A DNA stretch of 64,000 nucleotides, from the NCBI GenBank assembly GCA_026119855.1, contig JAOWBW010000181.1, positions 1,488,001 through 1,552,000 of the forward strand, given 5' to 3'. Numbering within the stretch: position 1 is the first letter of the stretch; each line of letters begins with the position of its first letter. A program made the translations under genes and the position numbers. A model generated the notes under the pieces. That model searched no databases, was not told the DNA's origin, and was given only the letters and a program-made list of their open reading frames with translations. Positions 42,353-53,630 of the stretch are shown in pieces. Source of the DNA: Campanula takesimana. Taxonomy: Eukaryota > Streptophyta > Magnoliopsida > Asterales > Campanulaceae.

Positions 42353-42832
42353 TGGAAGCACAAAATAGCAAGAACTAAGCAAAATTGAAAAATAGATGAA
42401 CGCAATGATCTTACGTGGTTCACCAACTTGGTTACATCCACGGGCAACGGAGAATCAATTCACTATAACAAGGAGAGTACAAGGAGAAACAAGGTGAAAA
42501 CCTTTCACACAATCTCTCACAATAGTGAATAAACTAGCTTTCTCTCTCAAGGAAATCTCCCTAGGCAGCACCCTCTGTTTTTCTCTCTTGGTTGCGCTCT
42601 ACACAGGCCAGGGAAAACAATTTTCCCTTTTATACCACGCCTAATCTCAACCCTAGCTGGGTTTGACCAAGTCCAGTCCGTCAGTTGGGTGGCCGCCCAA
42701 ACGAGGTGTGAGGCCGCACATCTATCTGAAGCAAATAAGGCATAGAACAAGGGAGTCTGTGCGGTCGCCCATCACCCTTTGTGCGGCCGCCCAGAACCTG
42801 CTGCTGCTGATTATTAAGAGTAACCCAACAAT
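42353..42832 (-). repeat. Copia-type 3' LTR (left border uncertain)
   Basis: The right border is the CCCAACA at 42826-42832; on the minus strand the bases just before it read AAGGTGGAGAAT, a typical copia polypurine tract, and the LTR begins TGTTGGGTTACTC. A TATAAAAG lies on the minus strand at 42627-42634. GC-rich phrases (GTGCGGCCGCCCAG, GTGCGGTCGCCC, GGGTGGCCGCCC) recur. The CA end could lie anywhere between about 42250 and 42360. Confidence 0.6.
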
Positions 42833-42912
42833 TCTCCACCTTGATGATCAATCTCCAAAAGCTAGTACATCAAGAGAACATCTCTATCTCCGTCGCCCCA
42901 CCCCTAAGGGCC

Positions 42913-43505
42913 TCAATGACTAATAACACCAACTAAGTCCAAGCTATGCTCGAACTTAGCAATCGAAACCTTCAAACTTGGCTTTGTCAACATGACCGCC
43001 TCCGTTATAGCCATAACATACCAAATACAACCATCATTGTTCTTGCCATATACAATGCACACACAAGCATTTGAATACGGAACCCGTGACTCATCATCTT
43101 TAGACTTGGGACTATCTAAAGAAGATAACAATTTCACCTGGTAAGCATCATTGATATCTATTGCTTCCACAAGAATGCCATCGACATAAACATGATAACT
43201 CAATGTGGCATCACTACAAACCTTCAAGTAAACACAACAATCATATCCAGTCCTAGCATAACCATGGGTAACAATAAAAGTGTCGAACCTTTTATACCAC
43301 CATCGAGTTGACTGCTCCAAATCATACAAGGACCTCTCTAACAGGAAAACATGATCCTTACCCTCGACAACAAACCCTTCAGGCCGGCGCATGTAGATCT
43401 CCACCTCAAGCACTAGATCTCGGATCGCCACAATGCTCAACAAGTTGTGAATAGATAAGTGTCTAACAACCTGTGAAATAACCTTATTGTACTCTACTCC
43501 AAACC
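42913..43505 (-). pseudogene. Copia reverse transcriptase, C-terminal half (Tork-like), inactive
   Basis: This forms the last third of a 568-codon open frame. Matches to plant copia reverse transcriptase include VRHLSIHNLLSIVA, EIYMRRPEGFVVEGKDH and RSLYDLEQSTRWWYKRFD. The segment that normally precedes EIYM and holds the first catalytic Asp (about 15 residues) is deleted, and the YVDD box reads YVDG, so the enzyme is dead. It lies next to the 3' LTR at 42353-42832 in the right orientation and probably belongs to the same element. Confidence 0.8.
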
Positions 43506-44619
43506 AAACTAGGCGATGATCTGGGATACAAAACGCTGTTTTTGGCCTATCTTCAGGGGCGATTCCCAATTGCCAAAAGCCTGACTTGAGATCAAACTTA
43601 GAAAGGATTTTTGCATCAATGAGGGATTGGAACAAGGACTCTTTTTGTGGGAGGGGAAATTTATCATCAGCCAAAAAATGGTTTAGTGGCTGATAATTAA
43701 TAACCAATCTTAACTTTCCAGGAACCTGTTCACTCCTTTTGTTGACATAGAAAGCTTCACAAGCCCATGGGGAGGATGTGGGTTCAATAATGCCTTGGTC
43801 AACAAGTTCATTACACTCTTGAAGGGCGAGTTGATAATGATCTGGATTCATACCTGGATGGCTGGCTTTTGTAGGGTTAACATCTTCATTTTGCTTGAAT
43901 GGCAAAGAAACAAAGAAGGAAAGGTTTAGCCACAAAGGTGAGGGGTGTTTGGAAAGGAAATCGGTATGAGAGTAAGCACATGAGGATTGGATGAACTGGT
44001 ATTTCATTGACTCAATGGTATTGGATGATGCTATGAAAAGGCGAGGGATTGGGCTCCATGGGTTTAAAAAACTTTTGTAGCAAAGGCCGTTTTTTGTCCA
44101 TCTTAAGTTTGGCAACTTATGAAGGATGTCAAAACCAATGAGGAGATCTTTACCATGAGAACTTGAGCCAAGTAGTCGATGCTTTATAACACACTTGGGG
44201 AATAGGCGAATGTGAATTGGGACACTTATCTTATCAATCACAAAAATTTCACCATTGGCAGCAAGAAATGTATGATGGTGTGGTCTCCAAAAGCTTGGAG
44301 GAAGAATTTTGGGATCCAGTATAGAAACTGCAGATCCCGTATCAAAGAAAGCGACCACTTGAATGGGCTTGGCATAAGTACTTGTGAGGATATGGACTTT
44401 GGCTAATGGAACAGGCTGGCTATCTTGGACTGGCAGAACTTGTGGAAGATGAGCAACAGGACTTGTCATGAGGACTTGTAAGTCAGGATGTTCAAAGGAT
44501 GCATCTGATTCTGAATCTTCATCAGATGAGGAATCAGGATAGGCAATCGTGCAGATAGCGGAGTCGCCTGGTTCATCATCCAGAGAGTATAAAGACTCAA
44601 GGTCAGACAGATCCCCCAT
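43505..44619 (-). mobile_element. Endogenous pararetrovirus fragment (Caulimoviridae): aspartic protease and N-terminal reverse transcriptase
   Basis: The first about 370 codons of the same 568-codon frame. There is an acidic leader (SSSDEDSESD), an aspartic protease with AFFDTGSAVSILD and LLIGFDIL, then the front of a reverse transcriptase (SPWACEAFYVNK, RLVINYQPLNHFLADD, KFDLKSGFWQLGI). This arrangement and wording belong to plant pararetroviruses of the petuvirus/florendovirus kind, whose dead copies are common in plant genomes. The fragment stops before the YxDD catalytic box, and lacks movement protein, coat and RNase H. It is non-functional. Confidence 0.85.
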
Positions 44620-45431
44620 AAATACTTTGGAAGCTTAGCTTCTGCTATCATTGTTTTTCTAGCCTCAATCAACGTGCGATTCTTTCTTTCCACAACGCCA
44701 TTTTGTTGAGGAACTCCAGCAGCAGATAAATTGTGATCAATTCCATGGTCATCGCAGTATTGAGCAACACCGTTATTCTTGAATTCAGTTCCGTTGTCTG
44801 ATCTAACGCTTATGATGTCGTCTTCCTTTTGAGTTTGGAGCTTTCGAAAGAGAGCAGTCAAGATATCATAGCAGTCATCTTTGGATATCATCATTTCGAC
44901 CCATGTATATCTTGAGTAGTCATCCACCACAACTAAAGTATATTTGTTTCCTCCAATGCTCGCGGTGATGACCGGTCCAAACAAGTCCATGTGAAGCAGT
45001 TGTAAACATTTGGAAGTTGAGGAGGCAACCTTGCTGGAGAAAGACTGCTTAGGTTGTTTACCGAGCTGGCATGCTGCGCATTTTCTGTCATGATGGTCAG
45101 CTACTTTGGGAAGTCCTTTGATAAGATTTTCCCTTCCTAGCTTAGCCAAATACTTGAAGTTCAAATGACTTAAGCGCTTATGCCATAGCCAGCTCCTTTC
45201 ACTTACACTCTTTGCTACAAAACAGAGATTAGTGATTGAATTTATAGCAGTAAGATCAATGATATAAACATTTTCCTTACGAGTCCCTGTGAGCAAAGTG
45301 AGTCCGGATTTGCCATCTTTGATATAGCAGTGCATTGAAGTGAAATGGCATTCCAGACTTTTATCGCAGAATTGTGATATGGAGAGAAGGTTGTGCTTGA
45401 GACCTTCTACGAGCGCGACCTGTTCTTGCAC
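44610..45431 (-). pseudogene. SIRE-like copia: pre-integrase and integrase, truncated
   Basis: Contains the His/Cys finger (WHKRLSHLNFKYLAKL, CAACQLGKQ) and the D,D,E integrase core (HMDLFGPV, SDNGTEFKN, QQNGVVERKNRTL). It ends at KLPKYLWG, where the pararetrovirus fragment begins, so the C-terminal part of integrase and the front of reverse transcriptase are gone. The open frame continues about 145 bases past the junction in another frame, by chance. Confidence 0.88.
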
Positions 45432-45640
45432 ACTTTATCCTTATTTATTTTTCCATATCCAACAATGTGCCCTTTTTTGTTGTCCCCAAAAGTTACTGAG
45501 GCACCTCTTCCTTCATGCACATCTTCAAGATTGTTGATATCTCCAGTCATGTGTCTAGAACATCCACTGTCGAGATACCGTATATGCGCTTTAGCTTGTG
45601 AAGAGTGCGCAGTGAAGCAGGAGACCTGAAAAATAGACAT
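45407..45640 (-). pseudogene. SIRE-like copia: aspartic protease fragment
   Basis: YLDSGCSRHMTGD is the copia protease motif (catalytic Asp in DSG). The frame is shifted relative to the integrase at about 45410-45430, so pol is broken. Confidence 0.8.
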
Positions 45641-45677
45641 TAAAAACGCAGGTCCCCTTTATTCTTGGGTCCTAGAG

Positions 45678-46715
45678 TTAGAAACTTTTGACAACCCACT
45701 CCTGTCTGACCTTAGGATTTTTTCGTCCCTTGGCATTAGGAGCAAATCGCAAAAGGCATTCTGCAGCCTTGTGACCTAAACCATCACACACAACACAGTG
45801 ATGAAAGCCACTTATAGATTGGGTTTTTACAAACTCTTTACTATTCTTTGGCTTAGCATTCTTAACTGGAGCAGTCGAACTTGCTTTGACAAACACCATT
45901 TTCTGAGGTTTGGTGGCGCTTTTCTTAAGAATGCGCATCTGGCGTTGAGGCGCATGGCTTTCATGCGCATGTCCTTTTGCGCAGATTTGACATTCGAAGT
46001 TAAAGCGCAACCATAGTTAGAATATGAGTTGTCATGCGAAGGTTCAACTTTAGCCTTTCCCTTGGCTTTCCCAGTTTGCTTCTTTGGGTAGACATAATGG
46101 AAATTTTGTCTCTGGACTTTCTCCTGTCCTTTACCCATTGAAGCAGAATGCTTTGCTTTAGGAATTTCAATAGTTTGCTGTGGTGTAAACTTTTCCTTTT
46201 CAGTGCAAACTGCGCATTTAAAGTTATCACTAGTTGAGAACCCCAAGCCTTCCTTATCTCCACTGGCTTTTTGGGATTTTAGAATTTGATCCATAGTGAC
46301 ACGAGATTTGGTCCAGTCATCAGTGATCTTTGTGAGATCAGCTACTTGAGCAGCCAACTCTTCGTTTCTTACTTTAAATAGCGCATTTTGATCTGTCAAG
46401 AAACGGTTCTTTTCAGTAAGAGGAGTCATGCTCTTAATCTTCTCCTTAAGGAGGGTGATCTCAGATTTGAAAAGAGCTTTCTCCGTCTTAAGCTGTGAAA
46501 TTTCTCCAATTGATAAGTCCACTGCTTCTTTCATAGAATTAAATTTCTTGATTACCTTTTCAGCTTGATTGAAAATAGACTCACGCTCAGCAGCAGAATC
46601 ATCCTTTTCTAATACAATTTCAGCAGGAATTTCAAGAGATTCTTTTCGTAGAGGCGCAGCTACAAATTTCTTTAATAGTTCTGCTCTGGCAAATAAGTAC
46701 TTGCCATTCTGTCAG
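45678..46715 (-). pseudogene. SIRE-like copia: C-terminal half of gag
   Basis: A long coiled coil (ISQLKTEKALFKSEITLLKE...) is followed by basic sequence and a zinc knuckle CVVCDGLGHKAAEC. A frameshift lies around 45830-46010. The N-terminal part of the same gag lies at 49734-50786; the two are separated by a plus-strand copia fragment. Confidence 0.75.
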
Positions 46716-46972
46716 CTTGGAGTCAGATGTCCCATTTCCACTAGTTCTGTTATAGTGGGACCTTTCTTCTGTCAGCTTGTATATGAAGGTTATATAATTT
46801 AGTGGAAGTATTTTGTTTGAAAATAGTGGGACCTTTCTTTAATCAGCTTGTAACCGAAGGTTAAATTTGGGAAAGTTTTGGAAGTATTTCTGTTTGAAAA
46901 ATACATTATTTATTTCTTTAATGAAATCAATGGTACTTTTTAAATTTTGGAAATTTTGCATATTTCTAGATA

Positions 46973-48500
46973 ATGACAAATAACACTCAATCAATGTCAT
47001 TGCGATCGATCCTTGAGAAGGATAAGCTCGAAGAAAATGGTAACAACTATATGGATTGGATCCGTAGCCTAAGAATTGTTCTTAGGCAAGAAGACAATTT
47101 GTACATTTTCGATGGGTCACTTCCTGCTGAATCACCGCCTACTGCCCCTAGGGCAGAAAGAGACGCTTACAAGAAACATCGTAATGATTCTAGAGATGTA
47201 AGTTGTCTCATGCTTGCTGCTATGTGCTCAAAACTCCAACAAAGTTTGGAACATTTGGACGCTTATGAGATAAGCGTAGAGTTGAGAGCCATGTTTCAAG
47301 AGCAAGCTAGGCAAGAGAGGTACAAGACCATTGTTGCATTCACTACTTGTAAAATGAATGAAGGGCAACAAGTGAGTCCTCACTTTCTTAAAATGAAAGG
47401 TTATGTAGAGCACCTTGAGAAACTTGGCTATCCAATCCCATTGGAGATAGCCACGGATCTCATTCTTAATTCATTGCCTAAAAGTTATAATCAGTCTGTA
47501 ATGAATTATAACATGCATGGAATGGATAAGAATTTCTCTGAGTTGGGATGTTCAAAACTGTAGAGATGAAAATTGTGGAGAAGGATTCTCCCGTGCTCTT
47601 GGTTCATAATGGGAAGAAGGCCAGTGCCAAAAGAAAGGGTAAGGCAAAAGTTGTCAAACCCAAGATAAGCAAGGCAAAGGTTGCCAAGGCTTCTGAGGCA
47701 AAACCTGATACACAAAAGGATGCAATATGTTTCCATTGTCAAGAAATTGGTCATTGGAAACGTAATTGCAAGGCTTTCTTGGAAGAGCAAAAGAAGAAGA
47801 ATGGCAGCAAGGCTGCGTCGACTTCAGGTATCTATATGATAGATATTCTCCTTTCTACCACTGATTCTTGGGTATTGGATACCGGATGTGGTTCTCACAT
47901 TTGTTTAAATGTGCAGGGACTAAAGAATAGGAGACTACTTAAAGAGGGTAAAGTAGACCTACGCGTGGGGAATGGAGCAAGAGTTGCTGCATTAGCCGTA
48001 GGGACTTATGAAGTCACTTTACCTTCCGGATTAATTCTTGTTTTGAACAATTGTTATTATGTTCCGGATTTAAGTAGAAATATTATTTCAATTTTTGTTT
48101 GGATAATGAAGGCTTTAAGTTTCTTATTGAGAATAAGAAATTTTCTATTTATTTAAATGATGTGCTTTATGGTATTGCTAATTCATTTAATGGCTTTTAT
48201 GTCTTGAATGTCAAGGATGAAAATAATGACAATGTCTATCATATAAATAAGAAATCTAAACCTAATGATGTAAATCATACCTATTTATGGCATTGCCGTC
48301 TTGGTCATATTAATGAGAAGCGTATCTCAAAACTCCATGGGGACGGACTTTTGGGTTCATGTGACTTAGAGTCATATGATACTTGTGAGTCGTGTCTTCT
48401 TGGAAAAATGACTAAGACACCTTTTACCAAGTTGGGTGAAAGGGCAAGCGACTTATTGGGTTGATACATTCCGATGTATGCGGACCATTAAGTAGCAATG
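46973..48500 (+). pseudogene. Copia gag-protease-pre-integrase, frameshifted and truncated
   Basis: Gag (MTNNTQSMSLRSILEKDKL, then YMDWIRSLRIVLRQED) runs to 47563 and shifts frame near 47550. The next frame holds the zinc knuckle CFHCQEIGHWKRNC and the protease motif VLDTGCGSHI (47548-48156). A further shift near 48100 leads to the pre-integrase finger (LWHCRLGHINEKRI, CESCLLGKMTKTPF) at 48099-48464, a stop, then HSDVCGPLSSNARG of the integrase start. Integrase core and reverse transcriptase are missing. Confidence 0.8.
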
Positions 48501-48890
48501 CTAGGGGAGGATTTCAATACTTCATGACCCGCTGTATGAGATTTATGTCATGGTCTATGTCAAACATATATCTCATATTAGTTATGTCATTCGAATCCTT
48601 AGACATGAAGTTATTATAGTCTTCCACTTGATGAACATTATGTTTGACATATTTAAACGCTGCCTTAACACGGTAGTTATAAAGGGTATGATTGGCATAA
48701 TCGGATTCACGTAGGGAGAATAATAAGCTAAATGGATTTGTCCCTCTTCGGAGAGATGTCAAGCTTGGGCCTCTCGTAGGAATGATGTTGATGAAATGTT
48801 TGGCCGGACTCAAATGAATTGATCGGATCAATGTCATTTGGATTATCAACATATTCGGAATCGAGAAAGTATTGAACAGAACAAGTTGAC
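48501..48890. other. Scrambled copia-derived DNA
   Basis: After the integrase start the sequence no longer fits copia pol on the plus strand. The minus strand holds a 112-codon open frame that I do not recognise. Phrases like ATATCTCATATTAG and TGTTTGACATATTTAAACG suggest rearranged non-coding element DNA. Confidence 0.35.
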
Positions 48891-49733
48891 TGTTTGACCA
48901 TGAGTTGTGTTCAATGACATCGTGGACAAAAGGATTGTGGCATATTCTAAAAGGAATGCGAACTTGTATCTAGTTATACTATTTGGGTAGGTATGACGCT
49001 TTGCTAGAACCTAATCATATCTTATGGTTTTTCATGTTTGAACCCATTGCCAACTTAGTATATCCTAGAGGGTCACACACAATAGAACGTATCTTTAAAA
49101 AGACTAAAATGGAATTTTTCAGTAATTCTGGCAGGCGGGCGACCGCCTAAAAAGGCGCCGGGTGACCGCACAGCCCCTTTGGGCGGCCGCACGGTGCTGT
49201 CGGCAGAAACATTCCTAATTCGATTAGGAGAATCTTTTGACACAAGTTTCCTATTTGGAATAGGTCTTGCTTGTGTATAAAAGGAGGATTTCGGCCAGAA
49301 CATCAGCCATAGCCTTGTGTGAGTCTCCAAAGAGTTTGAGAGATGTTTTATTTTGTTCTAAGACATCTTAGATTGAAGGACAAAATAATACACAAAATAA
49401 ATTCCATATAGTCATCATCAATTGTGAAAGTGTGTTTCATAATTATTGGTCTAGCAACCAAGATCAAGAAGTGTACTTGATATTCGTTCAAGGTGTGGAT
49501 ACCGCTAGAGGGTGAAGCTCATCATCTTCAAAGTTCGTGTTCTTACTTTTGTGATTGAAGCCTCAAGATCTCCACCAAAGTTTAAAGACCAAACTCAAAG
49601 TCATCAAGGGTTAGTTTTTCCTCTATTCATATTGTTGTATTTGATTTAATCATATGAACGGATCTATGGGCTTTTGGGTTTCATAAAATTTTAAATGCTA
49701 TTTTCCGCTGCGCATGTTACTACGAAACCCAAC
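48891..49733 (+). repeat. LTR-like end of the plus-strand copia (left border uncertain)
   Basis: Ends in ...ACGAAACCCAACA. A TATAAAAGG at 49276-49284 on the plus strand fits a promoter. GC-rich phrases around 49132-49196 (GGCGGGCGACCGCC, GGGCGGCCGCAC) recall those in the LTR at 42.7 kb. The 5' partner LTR is absent. Confidence 0.5.
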
Positions 49734-50786
49734 AGTTTTCTGTTCCTTTTCTGCGCAGTCTTCTTCCGCAATCATTCCGCGCTGCTTTGATGATTTCTGC
49801 GCAGTATTCCTCTTCATGTACTCAAATTTTGGAGTTTGGAATTTTGATGCGAAATGACCAGGCTTTCTACAGTTGTAGCAAACCAAGTCATCATCCCTTT
49901 TTGAGTCCCTGCCTCGAGAAAACTTAGCAGGTGGTTTGCTCGAGGATCCAGGTTTAGAGAATTTCCTGAATTTTTGAAATCGCTTTACAAACATAGCGAA
50001 ATCATCATCATCCATTTCAAGTAAAGAGGAAGTGGAGACTTTGTCTGAGGTTTGAGCAGGCGCAGGTTCCTTTTGCGCAACATAGGAGACAAGTTTTCCT
50101 TTGCCTTCAGTTTCATCAATTCGATCAAGTTTTAGCTCATACACTTTTAAGTTAGCGTATAAGCTGCGCAGAGGCCAAGTATCTAGAAATCCAGAATCTT
50201 CCAGATGACTTGCCTTGTGCACATATCTGGAACCTAGCGCATCTAAGAATTGAGAATTGACTTCTTTATTAGTGAAAGTAGTTCCAAGAGATTTACAAGA
50301 GTTTACAACAGCACATAAGCCATCATAAGTTTGTCTCAAGGTTTCACCATCTTTTCTCATGAAGCATTTGAATTTTCTTTGCACCACAAATCTTTTGTTT
50401 TCCTTGCTTACTTTGTCTCCATTCACATATCCTTCAATAGCATCCCATAGTTCCTTTGCAGTTCCACCGCTCATAATTTGATTATGCATGGAGAGGTCTA
50501 GAGTGCTAAGAATGATGTTTCTTGCTCTTCCATCATAGCCAACCCATTTCTTTTCTTCATCGGTCTATTCCTCTTTGGCCTTCTTGATTGTAGGATTGTC
50601 TTTGTTGGTAGCAGCATCAGGATTAGCTTTCATTGGGATGTAGGGTCCTTCAAGAACGATGTCATGGAGGATCTCGTCGATGGAAGAAAAATGAGTGAGC
50701 ATGCAGTGCTTCCAAATTTCGAAGTGATCTTCATTCAGCACTAGAACATGTGAATAGTTAGCCATTGCCCAAGATTTTGAAGCCAA
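49734..50786 (-). pseudogene. SIRE-like copia: N-terminal half of gag
   Basis: Minus-strand gag with a UBN2-type core (AKELWDAIEGYVNGD, GETLRQTYDGL) and a zinc knuckle CYNCRKPGHFASKF in which the last Cys is replaced by Phe. An in-frame stop at 50565-50567 splits it. It is cut at 49734 by the plus-strand copia. Confidence 0.82.
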
Positions 50787-50846
50787 CTTGAATCGGCACC
50801 CAAGCTGTTAAGCTTGAAAAACAAAACAAGTTTTATGAAGGTGTTT

Positions 50847-50858
50847 GCTCTGATACCA
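50847..50858 (-). promoter_or_regulatory. tRNA-iMet primer-binding site of the SIRE-like copia
   Basis: TGGTATCAGAGC on the minus strand, two bases inside the LTR, is the standard initiator-methionine tRNA primer site of plant copia elements. It fixes the element's orientation and LTR edge. Confidence 0.92.
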
Positions 50859-50860
50859 CT

Positions 50861-52281
50861 TGTTGGTCCCAAATGGGCAACAAGGGTATGAAAAATGCTA
50901 GAGGGGGGGGGTGAATAGCGTTTTAAAATTCTTTTCAGACCATTTTGCAGAGCAATAGCTTATGCGTACAGTTCTCAAATAAGCTATGTATAGCGCGCAG
51001 AGAGAGTGTGAAATGCACATCGGAAAATTAAGTAGCAACTGCGCAGGGTATACTGCGCAGAAGGTAAAAACGCACGCGCTAAGTTTTGGCTTAAAATGTT
51101 GGATAAAAAGGATTTTAAGGCAATAAGCAATAACAATCACAGCAGAATAATAGCAATCTGATAAGATCAAACAAAGCAGTAATTCAGAAATGATGATTAA
51201 GCAGGAAATAAATAGCGAGAATAAAGAACAAGCTATTTGGAGAGGTTCGATCGATGAATCTCAAGAAGTTAGATCGATATGATCAAAGCTTCAAGAGGTG
51301 TGTGTGTGTCAAAATCTGGGCTTGGTAAGGTATGAAGATATGAAGACCAAATTTAAAAAGCTTCTTCTAGAAGGTTGACAGCTGTCTTCGTTTGAAATTT
51401 TCTCTTGAGCGCATCTCCACCATTGGATCTGCTGAGTGTGCTTGCTTTGTCGTATGTACACATCAGCACTTTTACAAAAAGTGTAGCTTGTCATGACGTT
51501 TTCCAAGCTTCTAAAAGGTGAGGTCAGGAAATGAGAGAATTGACTAAGGTAAGTATGCGCGCGCATGGAAGCCATGCGCATTGAGTGCGCATAAGATGTG
51601 CTGCGCATGAGAGTCATGCGCATCCCATTTAGTCATTTGCACGAGACCTCAAATCCAAAGCTAAGAGAACTGTTGAAGCGTTAAGGACCAGGTCTGAAGG
51701 ACCTGCGCGTATGAGTCATGCGCAAGAGATGGATGTGCAGGTGATGATCTGCGCATGGTTTTCATGCTTGCTCCTTGGTCTTCTTCAAGTCTTGAGATTA
51801 AGTATAAGCGCTTTCCAAGCTTCAAGAATATAAAGTTGTTGAAAGATAAGCATAAGGACCAAGTTAATCTGCTCTGCTCATAGAAGTCACGCGTATAGAG
51901 AGTGTGCAGACGTTCTGCTCATTGAAACTAAGCAAGTGTTGTTCTCCACATGAAAGGGAGCAGATAATGCTATGTGCACGAGAATGAGCAGGTGATGCTA
52001 TGCGCATGGAAATGAGCAGGCGATGCTCTGCGCATGGAGAATGAGCAAGTGATGCTCTGCGCATGAAATGTCCTGCGCATTATACTTGGTCTTCGGTAAT
52101 TGAAATCTCAATTCGAAGCATAAGCCCTAACCACTAAGCCTATTCTAAAAAGGACTTAGCTAAAAATTGAAGTTATAAAACTTCTTACGTAAGATCCTAA
52201 AGTCCATAAAATAAGCATAGGTGATGGTATCAATCAATTCTAACATAATTTGAGAGGATTAAGAAATAAGCATACCCAACA
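50861..52281 (-). repeat. 5' LTR of the SIRE-like copia
   Basis: 1421 bp from TGTTGGTCCC to ATACCCAACA on the plus strand, with inverted TGTTGG/CCAACA ends. Rich in the motif TGCGCATG. The 3' partner LTR is not in the window, in line with replacement of the 3' part. Confidence 0.75.
51958..52069. repeat. Minisatellite inside the LTR, four 27-29-bp units
   Basis: Units begin GAGCAGATAATG, GAGCAGGTGATG, GAGCAGGCGATG and GAGCAAGTGATG at 51958, 51986, 52014 and 52043, each followed by CTNTGNGCA(T/C)G. Confidence 0.75.
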
Positions 52282-52740
52282 GCCTGTCTCACAAATTAGT
52301 ATTCAACGTCTAAGGTTTTGATTCTCCCTATGCTTACCAAATTAAAGTGTCTTGGGGGTTAAGGGGGATTGAAATATATGGAGATAACTTGCTGGTCAAC
52401 TTCAATGAAGTGAAACAACCTTTAGTGTCATGTCCTAATTTACGGGGATTGCAATGCTTTAAACTAAATGAAAGTAAGAGATGAAATGAGAGAGTACCTA
52501 AACCTTCACAAGAACCTTGCTTGTTTGCCTTGGAAATACTTAAGAGAGTTCAAGTGTTTTCACTATTATAACTTTGAGTGTAGAAATTGTGGTCCCTTAA
52601 AATGGAGCAAGAGTGATGTATTTATAGTTGAAATGGTCATGTTTTTGGTGCCAAAACGAGGTCAAGCAATAGAGAATTTATGGGGAAAATCTTCATTGAT
52701 GTGTGTGTTTGCATTTTTTTCAAAATTTGTTGTTTAAGTG
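52282..52740. repeat. Diverged Ogre-like LTR fragment
   Basis: Phrases in the same order as in the nested element's LTR (22660-22920): GGAGATAAC, CAACTTCAAT, GTCATGTCC, GGGGATTGCA, then a gene-like GAGAGTACCT. Similarity is moderate, so it is a related but older family. It abuts the copia LTR end directly. The 89-codon frame here is chance. Confidence 0.5.
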
Positions 52741-53003
52741 ACGGTGACTGTCAATTTGTTGTGGGTTTTTTTGTGGTTGTGGATGGATTGTGATGGTGGC
52801 GTTGGCGGTGCCGGTAATGATAGTGGGTGGTGGCGTCGGCGGCGACAGTGGTGATGTTGGGCGGTGTTGACGACGGTGATGGCGGCGGCGGTGGTAGTGA
52901 GGACGGTGGTTGAGGTGGTGGTGTAATGTTAGTAAGATTGTTTATTCATGTGACTTGAATTAATAAAAAAATATATATTTAATCATCTTCTAATACACTC
53001 AAA
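52741..53003. other. GT/GGC-rich low-complexity tract
   Basis: Dense GGTGGTGGCG/GGCGGCG-like triplets between 52790 and 52925, no gene. An AT-rich stretch leads into the Helitron. Confidence 0.6.
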
Positions 53004-53139
53004 TCTTATATATATATATTAAAGTTGGTGAAGAGGGATGTGGTGTTGCCATGTGGACAAGTCATGGGGGAATGATGAATTTGGTGATGCCACATCAAAT
53101 CTACCCTAATAAGTAAGTGACTTTTCATTTTTTTTTCTA

Positions 53140-53620
53140 TTAGCTAATAGTATTAGCTAATAATATTAATTACTATAAAGGGTAACTATTATAGTTAACT
53201 ATTACTAAGAATAGTAATAGTTAACTATAGTACTTAACTACTATAGTTATTTATTACTATTATTAGTATAGTTAACTATAATAGTTAAGTATTATAGTTA
53301 ACTATTACTATTATTAGTAATATTTACTATAATAGTTAACTATAATAGTTAAGTACTATAGTTAACTATTACTATTATTAGTAATAGTTAACTACTTATA
53401 GTAACTATTACTATTATTAGTAATAATTACTATAATAGTTACTTTATATAGTAACTAATTTTATTTAATAGTTAATTATAATTATTAAAAATAAAGTTTA
53501 ATTATAATGATAGTTAACTATTAATAGTATTATTAGTTAATCATAATAGTTACTATATAAGTTAACTATTATTATTAATAGTATTAGTTAATCATTATAC
53601 AATACATGTTAATAATTACT
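53140..53620. repeat. TAGTTAACTATTA-type AT-rich repeats
   Basis: Many overlapping, partly palindromic variants of TAGTTAACTATTACTATTA in both orientations inside the Helitron. Likely slippage-grown sequence. Confidence 0.75.
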
Positions 53621-53630
53621 ATTGATTGTA

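Larger units (their letters stand above)
46716..49733 (+). mobile_element. Truncated plus-strand copia element inserted in the SIRE-like gag
   Basis: The right border is CCCAACA at 49727-49733, directly followed by SIRE-like gag sequence. The left border near 46716 is approximate and no 5' LTR is present. Region 46735-46860 holds two imperfect copies of AGTGGGACCTTTCTT...CAGCTTG...GAAGGTTA. It carries gag, zinc knuckle, protease and the start of integrase, then unrecognised DNA and an LTR-like end. The borders do not show a target duplication. Confidence 0.65.

Noticed and set aside
48514..48852. 112-codon minus-strand ORF as an independent gene
   Set aside because: It lies in scrambled copia DNA, has no domain and no start context.
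52741..52930. Gly-rich protein exon in the GGC/GGT tract
   Set aside because: Low-complexity DNA of the same style recurs in the BMS1 intron at 59820-59925; no ORF with splice support.
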